NCBI GenBank assembly: GCA_036971715.1
Contig: JAVHJL010000008.1
Coordinates: 744,001 to 808,000 of the forward strand
Length of the DNA stretch: 64,000 nt
Reading direction: 5' to 3'
From: Arthrobotrys musiformis
Taxonomy: Eukaryota; Ascomycota; Orbiliomycetes; Orbiliales; Orbiliaceae
The first letter of the stretch is position 1. Every line of letters starts with the position of its first letter. Position numbers and translations under genes: made by a program. Shown here in pieces: positions 55,532 to 64,000 of this stretch. The notes below the pieces were generated by a model that was given only the letters and a program-made list of their open reading frames with translations, did not search any database and was not told the DNA's origin.

Positions 55532-58500
55532 GGGGAACCCCTGGAGTACCTCGGATCTCTTCGTGGTTAGTGGAGTTCCCAGTGTATCTGAACTGTACCT
55601 GCACTCAGGTCTTGGGTTTGACGTTTTTAAAGTTATCGAGCTCCGCGCGCGCCATGGATGTTTCTTTTTCAGGCAACTTCCCCACACACTCTCTCGCCGG
55701 AGCCCACACCAAAAACCCAACCACACAGTTTGATGTTTGTAGACACTTGCATTTGTGCATGATATCTGTTGAGACTTCCGGGTACGCGATTCGCTGGAGA
55801 ATTGGATGTTTCTGCCCCTTCGCAGACCGAAAAACCCAGGCCGGACGGGTTTCCCTAGGTGCCGTGCTGTATATGCACGAAGCCTTTTGAACGGACATGT
55901 GGAGTTATTCCGTCAACATCTGTAGCATCGGGGCGAAGCAGCTCTTTCTCGTTTGACGCTAAAGGAGTTTTGGTCCTTAGCTTCATCGAAGATTTAGTCG
56001 CCCCGGATTTGGAAACTAAAGCAGTTGGCATCGATCGAAATTCGCAGTCGCAGCACGAGAAAGCAAAATCAGCATACTTTGATGATTGATTGGGCACATG
56101 GATTCAATAGCCTCGAGGCTATGAATTTAAAACGGGGAATTTCAAAACAAAAAACGGAAAGAAAAGAAAAACCATTGAAAACACAAAAATCCTAAGGGGA
56201 AAGAAAGTTGGATATCAGGAACTCCTTCTTTTTCCCCATCATCGTACGAAACGCCCGGCGCTCGTGCATGTGCCGTGGTTTCCCACGGAATTCGCAGGTG
56301 ATTTCACACCGCACCCCAACCTCTTTGCTTTAAAACAAAGTCCCCGACATGTCGATACATGCACACCGCCGACGAAAGGAATGAGGCGGCTGTGGCGACG
56401 AATCGAGTGAATATAACGATATTGCATCTCGTAAAACGTTAAATCTCGGATTCGACCCGACAAGGCATGCCCCTACCCTTTTCTGACACGTTCGCTACCA
56501 GCAAGCTTTCCCTTGGGGCCACGACTCGAAAAGAGCTTGACCCCTCCCCACGTCGCGGGTTGATTGCTCTGCAATTAGGGCTTGGAGCCGCGTGGGAATT
56601 TGCTTCTTGTCGTTCCGACAAGGAAAGTCTGGATCTCTTGTCCGAGATTTAAATTGCTGGATCTCAGAGGCTTGACCTCCCACGAGGACCGACATGAAAA
56701 GGGGACAGTGCAGCTTTTCTTCTTCGTGAACCCCCCAAACTTCGGCACGAGGATTCGGCAACATTGCCATATACATGCCTACGGACATACGTGCATAAGT
56801 GAAAACCGGGGCATTTTATCTTACTCGAATTGAATTGTCGCAGAGCAGTGGAACAAGCATTCTCTCGATGCATCTTTAGCGATAACTCTTCGTTACTGGC
56901 TGGAGTCCCTCTCTCATCGCAATTCCTCTTAGGCTCGAATGCATGCTGATTTCTTGTCCCACCTTGGGCAGCGGCAGCGGCAGCCGTCCCCATCATGCAA
57001 ACCAAGTTTCACCTCTCATGTCAGCCAGTTCGTTCTTGCACAACCTATGACAGCAGCGGCATCGAGTAAACTCTGTGTTAGGTAGTAGATCTGATCTGAT
57101 TTTCGATGTCAAGGTTGGCTTTCGATGCATAGGATGGCTCTTCCCGTCCCTCTTTTGATTACTGCACATACGAGCTTCTGCACGTTTGGAGCGAACTCCA
57201 GCTGAAATATCTTAACAGAACCCACTTTTTTACTATTTAAATACGTAAATACAGGGAGTATCTATAAGTAGCATATCTATGTATGTACCTCGAGGGTATA
57301 TCCCTTCCTCTTCCAGGGAATTTGCTAGATGGTTCTGTTTTCGTCATATCGTCGCATTAGCTTCGTCCTCCCTGCATCTCATACTGGACTGGCAAATTGG
57401 CGAGCGAACACATTCTCGGCCAGCCGCGCCTATGTGTAACAGTTCACATGGCCCTGTCCATCATTCCGCATCGGAATCAGGCTCTTCTGGCATACATCCA
57501 TATATACCGATAGTATTATGCAGGATGAGGAAATCTGATTACTTAAATTCACCGTCCAACTATTCGATACCCTGGCCTCGATCCAAGCTGGGCCACTAGA
57601 CGGACAAGACTTGCTAGGGATCTGCCTTGAAACGGAACTTTTCCACGATTCCCCTATCGATATCGCCTAGATGTAGTGTCCTTTTTTTCGGGTTTTTTTC
57701 TTTTCTTTCGAGGCGGGCTACTTAGATACTTGTAGCTAGGTTCACTATACCATGGCTTTGCGTGAATTAGACGCACACTTTATGCATTAAGCAGCTGCTA
57801 ATGGAATGCTGCTTGCTATGTATGCCCAAGCATGATCTTCTTAATTTCCTGCTAGTGGAGCTGCATATTCGGTGGCTCGACGTTATCCAATAATTACGCA
57901 ATTATGAGGTTCGTTCTCTGTGAAAGATAGAAGAGAAAAAGGCCTCAATTGATGCATAAACAGCACCTGCAAGACGATTTGCATATTCGTCTGATAGGTG
58001 TACACATCGCGATAACTCTTATGGTCACCTCTTTTTCTTTTATTTTCATGGATCGTTTTATGCATTTTACCCCTCCTTGGCGTTAGCCCCTCCCTCCATT
58101 TTCCCGACGGGCTTCCCAGCTTTAGCGTGCGCCTATCATTCTGATTACACACATACACACCCATTTTTGCGGGGAAACCTGCAGGACCCGCTGGGACAGA
58201 GATCAAAACGGTTTTGGAGGGATTGGCAGAGGGTGTGATCGATTGATGATGGCATGTTATTTGGATGCTGGTTGAACTGACACAAGGTTCAGGCCAGGCC
58301 GGCTGGTGACAATATTCTATAGCGCATACTTTTAGTGAAGAGGAAAGGTGGATCTATGGAATGTACGGACATCATCGGCTATTGCTTCGCCCCTCGGGAT
58401 AGCGAGTTGGATAGGTAGTGTGATTTCTTTTTTATTGTGTCGAGGATCAATCAGGGTGAGATATGGCGCTTATACGGGCTGGCTAGTCAGGAACTGACTG

Positions 58501-61500
58501 TAACCTTAAACTCGTATTTGATATCTGAGAGGGCAGCCGTTGTCTCGTGCACAGATGTTCCTTGGTTGTCTTGCATTATATTACCTGTGGATATTTGGAC
58601 GGCAGCGCTCCCTTTTCTTGGGCTCTTCTGTCTTTCGAAATTTCTTTCTTTCAACTTCCATGTTTTCGATCCCACGATCGCGATCAAGGAATCAAATTTG
58701 CCTCCCTGAGGACGAATACAATGGGGAGATGACCGATGTTGAATAAGCTAGTTTTTTGCGAAAACGATCGGCGGTTGTGAAAGAAGGAGACGAACTCCTC
58801 CCTTGCGTCTTTTTTCAGTTTGGGAGGAACCGTTAGCTTCAGTCGACTATCCGGTCGATTATACACATGTCTCACGGTAAGGCTGAAGTGGGCTTACATG
58901 TCTTTGAAGTTTGGGCGGCGTGGTCTTTTTTTCTCGATTTTCGGAGGGCACGAGGGAAGCATGATGACGCCAATAGCAAACCGTCTTTTCGACTCCCTGA
59001 TTGATGGTGAAGCTAGTGCTACCGTAGATTCGAGCTAGTTTAGTAAATTAGCAACAGCGATGTGATCATATGACCGATTTTTTTGATTCAAAAGTTCTAG
59101 ACCTCCGATGAGATAAATTGCAATAGACGGCACAAAAAAAAGGCGGTATTTTACTACCGACTAAAAAAGCCACCTCCAGGTGCTTTATCTCCACCAATGA
59201 GGGACGGCTTGTCTGTCATTTTGGTGGAAGCGGTACAGACTTGGTGAACTGGCTGAAACCCGCCAGGCCAGGCGAGGAATGAAGGTCGGTGACACAACGC
59301 ATAATTGGCAGGGCCTGGCGAAACCTGGCGGACAGCACGCATATGTGTGTATGTGATGTACCGGGTACGCAATACCTACCCTTCATAAAAGAAAATTTTC
59401 TTGTCAGAATGGAATTTCCATGGCATTGGGAGCGGTCGACGGCTGCAAAGCGAGTATACTGTTCCACATGGTAGTCCTTTGTACAACCGTGGGCTACGTT
59501 GGTTGTAAAAAGAACGTCAAGGACAGCTGCAGCGAAGGGTACCTGCAGCGCTGCAAGCCCATTACCTTTTTGTGCCGCCGAATCGGAGCAAAAAAAAAGG
59601 GAAGGGCACACGACATGAACTATTGTCAGGGTTTATGAATTAAGACTCTCTTTTCTGGAGGAATGGGATTGGTTTGTTCGTATGCAAGGTACGGCGGGGC
59701 GTCGGCGGTTGGGTTGGTCGTTTTGAGGGTCTGGTTTGGGATGGGATCGTCTTTGGGATGTCAATGGACGGATGCTCACTTTGTGGTTGGAATCTGGCTA
59801 TTCCCGTGGGATATTTACGCGCACAGATGTATGGCAATGCGTGGGGCAGGGGTTATATCCTATTGGTACGGACTTTGCGAAAGTTGTGGTTATGACAGCG
59901 CGTGGAAACCGTTTATGCAGTTGGAGTCCCGTGAACCATTTCCTTGGAATTGTGGTGTGATTCTATATTGGAAATATAACCCCGGGGTGCATGTTTCCTG
60001 ATTGATATGGAAGTAGAGCCAATAATGCACAATTCGAAGATTCGGATCGACGTAAAGCTAATATCGAATCGCCATGCCATGCTTAAAAGAAAGCTCGAGC
60101 GCGCGGGAACATCGGCAAGCCGAAGGACAAAGCGCAATCGTATAGTTATCTCCGTTAACCGTGGGACAGGCATCCAAACGCAAAAGAGTTTTGAAGGATA
60201 CTGATGCCTTCCCGATCTAGTGATGCCTGCATATGGGGGTGTTTAGATCCCGCTAGGAGGCGGGAATCGAGTCATACCATATCGAACCTTTTTTGGACTA
60301 CTGTATCGCCATCTGCCGGGCATTTTGTCAAGATTAATTAAGAGGAATTTATCGGAGACAGGTCAAAGTGGCTTTGAAACCTGTGTCTAATATTTAAATT
60401 TTCGACGGATTCGGAAGTGCACGTGGGGTAGGATTCCTCGGGACGGTTCGATTCGAAACATTAATAGGGGTATATATGATGCGCTTTGACGGTGCATCGC
60501 GATGTTCAGATAACGAGAGGATTGGAAGGCGGAGCCTCCAAGGACCGATATGTCTAGGCATTGATGTAGAAGCGCCCTTTATCTATTTGGATTTAGATCA
60601 TTGGAACCTCATGTCCCATTGGTGGACAGATCTGCTCGCACTCCTATTCAAGATGTCGCAATGTACTGATGCGGGACGAGCGCTGCAGAAACTCGTCTAG
60701 CACCGCCTGTCCCTGTGAGCCAGCGAAGCAACACTCCTTCCTTTAAACTGAAAAGGGTTTCTTCGATATATCGCTAGGATAGAAACACCCTTATTCAATA
60801 GCTAAGGCTTGACTAGCAGAATATGGCAGTAAGATCGGAGACGAATACCGTGATAGCTATTTGTCCCTGGGCCATTATCTTCCTTCTAAGGGCCTTGGGT
60901 TAAGGTCGAACCTCGTATGGCTGATATTACCAAAGATTTTGATCGTTGCCTCATCAACCTTGCGGTGAATCTGGTTGATGTTATCAGCAAGAAAGGGGTA
61001 TCCATTCAACACTTGTACTTGTCTGGAGAGGCATTCTAATGATGCTCTATCACGGATCTCACCGAATCAGTTTCAATCCTGCTATTGAATGTATCTATAT
61101 CATCCTATTTTCCAATAATAAGGGGCCCGAGACTTGATGTTTCCTCTAGGGGGGGTCTAGGAGCCGGAGCCTCGTGAGGGGGGGTTGCAACTCACCCAGC
61201 TACCCATTTGAAAGTGACACCGGGTGCAGCCAGCATATGCCCCCCCCTTGCCCCTACTCTCTCTGAATTCTATATCACAATAAAGAAAAGGGTGTATAAC
61301 CACTCGCATGTGGGATAAGAGCAATCGTCGGTCTACGAGATGGAGGGTTCGAAGTGTTGGGTGTGGGATTTTGTTATCTAAGGTTATCAATCAACTCGCT
61401 TAAAATGGACCCTGCAGATGCCAAGAAAACACTGGGTGATGAGGTCACCAAGCCGAAATATCGACTTCGAAAGGAAGGGTCGGGGCATTGTGTAGATATA

Positions 61501-61740
61501 CTCCCATTAATGTTAATTGAAGCCGATACAGGACGTATTGAAGCCATACCGAGTCCCCTAGAATTGCGCGAGTAAAAATGACCCTAGGAAAATGGTGTCA
61601 GAAGAGGTACCTTGGGATGCGACGCAACGGCAGTGGGGAGTGTCATGCAATGTGTTGTGCGTTGTGCGATTGTCCCACAGATCCACTTCGCAGTCATAAA
61701 AAAAATTATGAGAGAGTTCATGTTCCATCCACCAATGCAA
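52790..61740. other. Gene desert of about 9 kb
   Basis: No gene with a domain, signal peptide, membrane hairpin or convincing splice structure is seen. The left end is the MFS promoter region. A 203-codon frame at 53206-53817 is Lys/Arg-rich, with no feature. A frame at 55046-55450 starts at GTG only. A 40-nt A run lies at 55488-55527. A 56-codon ATG frame at 61405-61575 is unsupported. The region may contain long untranslated exons or non-coding RNAs. Confidence 0.45.
55488..55527. repeat. Poly-A run, 40 nt
   Basis: Uninterrupted homopolymer. Candidate tail of a plus-strand retroposon or processed copy, but no target-site duplication was found by eye. Confidence 0.9.
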
Positions 61741-62790
61741 CGTCCTCACCACCTCATCGTCCATCTCCCCAGACGGCCACCTCCAACCACAACCAGCACG
61801 TCTGCTCATCGCAAAACGTTACTCTTACCCCTCCAGCTCTTCCTCCGTCCCATCCTCCCTCGTTATCCTTCCTTGCTTCCGCCAGCTATCTCCAGCTTCC
61901 TCCGCGCGAGCGTATATACTCACACCCATCCATCACCGTAGACTTCAACCTGAAGCATCTTGCGATAGCTGAAACGAACCAAAACGAAACCCTTCATTTT
62001 TCCCTCGGCATAGCCTTCTGCCTAGCAAGTCACCATCGACGGCTGCTGCTATCCCTCCTCCAGCAATCGCTAGAAACGTTCGACGTTCTCCGCTTTCCAC
62101 TTTCTCCTACGTCCCTCCGATACTTCAACCCAGCTGGTAAGTCCCAGACCATCTTGACTCGGCTCTTCTCCCCTCTTCTCTCCTATCCTAGCCTCATCCT
62201 CATCCTCATCCTCATCCTCATCCTCATCCTCATCCTCATCCTCATCCTCATCCTCATCCTCATTACCATCACCACCATCCTCCTCCATCTCCCTATCCCC
62301 CTCCCTCACCATCTGTAGTCACCAATCTTCTAGGCGCTTGTCGACTCTAACCATCTAACTGTGTTTCATCTTCCATCTTAGTTCTCCTAGTTACTTCTCT
62401 CCTCCTTCTGCTTCTACCTTCTTCTGTCGCTATCTAGACAGTCTAGGAAGGAAGCTTCACAAACACCTACATATCTCCTCGATACCAAGCACATACCTGT
62501 GCTATTCTACCCCTCCATCGTTAGCATTCCATCTATCTGTCTGTCTCTACAATCTCGAAACAAGCATAATTGTACTCTCGCTCGCAATTTCATCCTCACT
62601 TCGTATCGCTTGATAAAAAGCTCGCAAAGATAAGTTCATTTATCAAGTCTACCGGTACTAGCGACTATTCTCTGGGGGAAAACCCTCCCGAAAATCATAA
62701 TCCAAGGCCCAGCTATTATCCTTAGCTGTGGTTCTTCCCTCTTCCTTTTCTCACCTTTTTTTATCTTAACGACCCCCAAGCAACTTCGTG
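61741..62790 (+). promoter_or_regulatory. Long pyrimidine-rich leader of the RGG gene
   Basis: The kilobase before the RGG protein start is strongly C/T-rich, typical of promoters and 5' leaders of highly regulated or highly expressed fungal genes. It contains a (TCATCC)n repeat at 62192-62263. Candidate donors and acceptors occur, so a leader intron is possible, but none is certain. Confidence 0.5.
62192..62263. repeat. CTCATC hexanucleotide microsatellite, about 12 units
   Basis: Near-perfect tandem copies of CTCATC inside the pyrimidine-rich leader of the RGG gene. Confidence 0.9.
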
Positions 62791-64000
62791 ATGTCGGCTT
62801 CTCAAGATTCGAAGCCTGCACAGGCAGACGTCTCTCAGCCCGCTGCTCCTAATCGTCAGGACCCTCCTGCAAATGCCCCCACCGGCCCACGAAGTCAATC
62901 ACGCGGCAGCTATCCAGGAAATAATAGCAACAACAACAGAAGGCAGAACTCCCAAAGCCCTCATCCACAAAACGACAATGCTTTCAGAAACAGGTCTTCT
63001 TCTCGCGGAAACGACCGGGGTTACTTTCGTGGGAACAGCCGTGGGAGTTTCCGTGGTGATTATCGTGGTGGCAGCCGTGGTGGAGCTAGTGCTTCTAATA
63101 ATCACAATACCGATAATGGAAGTCGGTACAGATCCTCCTCGGGCGGTAGTCCCTACCCCGGCGGATATAGTAGTTCCGGCGGAAGCAGGCAAGGTTCCAG
63201 GGGACCACAAGAAGTTGGATTCGGAAACGATTTCAATGGACGTGGTCGAGGTGGGAGCAGAGGTAACAGAGGTGATAGAGGAGGCCGTGGCAGCCGTGGT
63301 AGTGCCCGTGGCGATAGCAGAGGCGAAAGAGGAAGCCGTAGTCAAAGTCGAGGTGGTAGAAAACCTCTGAATAATGACCACTCTCCGAAATCGTCTCAAC
63401 CGATGGCCCCGAATGGTGCAGAGCAGCCCAAGCAAATACCTCAGCCTGCCCCCCAGAAACCCCAGTCTAGGCCTACGAGTGCCCACACCATCCCGAATAA
63501 CAACAAGCAGGCAACTAGTCCCGCCCCAAGGGCTCGAGGTCCCCAAGTTCAGATACCACCAACTGCTGGCCCATCGTCCAAACCTGAACTCACGATTAAT
63601 ACGGGCACTGGAGATAACCCTGGCGCGGACGTGACAGAAGCACTCGTTAAGAAAGGGAAGCGAAACCGGCCAAAGAAGAAAAACAGAGGGAAACGCGAAG
63701 AACCAGAGGCAAATGTAGATGACGCAGACAACGAGGGAACTAGCGGTTCCGAAGATGTATCTGCGTCTCCAGTAGCTCTCAGGTTCGGTACCGACCTCGT
63801 TACAGCTTCTATCGTTACTCCCGAGACTACCATTACGATGATTCCAATGCCCGGAGGTGCGAAGAGCGGTTCGCTAGCTAACCAAGGAAACGTCCAGGGT
63901 GGCGTCCCAGCTAATGTCCAGGGTGATGTTCAGGAGCCTAGAGCAAGTGGGGGTGCCAATAAGGATGCCACCCGCCCCATGCTAGAGGAATACAGAAGGA
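62791..64000 (+). CDS. RGG-rich, probably RNA-binding protein (partial at window edge)
   Basis: The frame opens at an ATG at 62791 (MSASQDSKPAQADVSQP) and stays open for 403 codons to the window end. Residues 35-95 are Asn/Ser/Arg-rich. Residues 75-190 hold many RG and RGG-type repeats (RGGSRGG, GRGRGGSRGNRGD), typical of RNA-binding, arginine-methylated and condensate-forming proteins. A Pro/Gln-rich region follows, then a basic KKGKRNRPKKKNRGKR stretch near 290, which could be a nuclear localisation signal, and an acidic patch. The last residues visible are RPMLEEYRR. A motif like LLEE(F/Y)R lies just before the RNA-binding repeats of several Pumilio/PUF proteins, so a PUF domain may follow beyond the window; that is a guess from one short match. 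Confidence 0.75.
   Translation, partial: MSASQDSKPAQADVSQPAAPNRQDPPANAPTGPRSQSRGSYPGNNSNNNRRQNSQSPHPQNDNAFRNRSSSRGNDRGYFRGNSRGSFRGDYRGGSRGGASASNNHNTDNGSRYRSSSGGSPYPGGYSSSGGSRQGSRGPQEVGFGNDFNGRGRGGSRGNRGDRGGRGSRGSARGDSRGERGSRSQSRGGRKPLNNDHSPKSSQPMAPNGAEQPKQIPQPAPQKPQSRPTSAHTIPNNNKQATSPAPRARGPQVQIPPTAGPSSKPELTINTGTGDNPGADVTEALVKKGKRNRPKKKNRGKREEPEANVDDADNEGTSGSEDVSASPVALRFGTDLVTASIVTPETTITMIPMPGGAKSGSLANQGNVQGGVPANVQGDVQEPRASGGANKDATRPMLEEYRR

Noticed and set aside
61405..61575. 56-codon ATG frame (MDPADAKKTLGDEV start)
   Set aside because: Soluble, protein-like composition but too short, isolated and without splice or domain support.
62899..63546. 215-codon minus-strand frame rich in Thr/Ser/Val
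   Set aside because: Antisense of the RGG repeat region; its composition follows from the repeats on the other strand.

Overview
The window comes from a filamentous ascomycete (Pezizomycotina). Its protein-coding genes carry many short GT-AG introns (51-113 bp, CTAAC-like branch sites), and its recognisable genes are ordinary fungal housekeeping genes: the respiratory supercomplex factor Rcf2, translation factor eIF2D, RNase H1 with two hybrid-binding domains, a delta-12 fatty acid desaturase, a cytochrome b2-like lactate dehydrogenase, a THEM6-type hotdog protein and a monocarboxylate-type MFS carrier. The class of fungus cannot be fixed from sequence alone. There are no bacterial operons, no CRISPR array and no rRNA. 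All exon-intron models were built by hand from frame continuity and splice signals.

Layout. 1-1.1 kb: no gene seen. 1.1-3.8 kb (-): proline-rich, coiled-coil protein with an in-frame intron. 5.6-7.6 kb (+): four-exon RBR-type E3 ubiquitin ligase with an extra zinc-binding module. 7.9-8.3 kb (+): small two-helix membrane protein. 10.0-10.8 kb (+): orphan. 11.3-11.5 kb (-): fragment of a dispersed gene family. 12.4-20.8 kb: cluster of four unrecognised multi-exon genes in alternating orientation (+,-,+,-): a coiled-coil protein, two head-to-head paralogues sharing four intron positions and phases, and a secreted acidic protein with an internal cationic helix. 21.6-25.5 kb (-): Rcf2 and eIF2D. 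26.1-27.1 kb (-): degenerate zinc-finger gene, related to the 11.3 kb fragment, with a long inverted repeat. 27.8-28.6 kb (-): Ala/Pro-rich orphan. 29-36.2 kb: gene-poor, low-complexity tract. 36.2-40.0 kb (-): RNase H1 and delta-12 desaturase. 44.2-47.5 kb: hotdog protein (+) converging on the lactate dehydrogenase (-). 50.7-52.8 kb (-): MFS carrier. 53-62.8 kb: about 10 kb without a convincing gene. 62.8 kb to the end (+): RGG-rich, probably RNA-binding protein, cut by the window edge.

The best candidate for an undescribed system is the 12.4-20.8 kb cluster. I do not recognise any of its four proteins. The two large genes are clearly related by tandem inverted duplication, are divergently transcribed from one 0.87 kb intergenic region, and are flanked by one helical and one secreted partner. 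No function is asserted; a joint function is inference from layout only.
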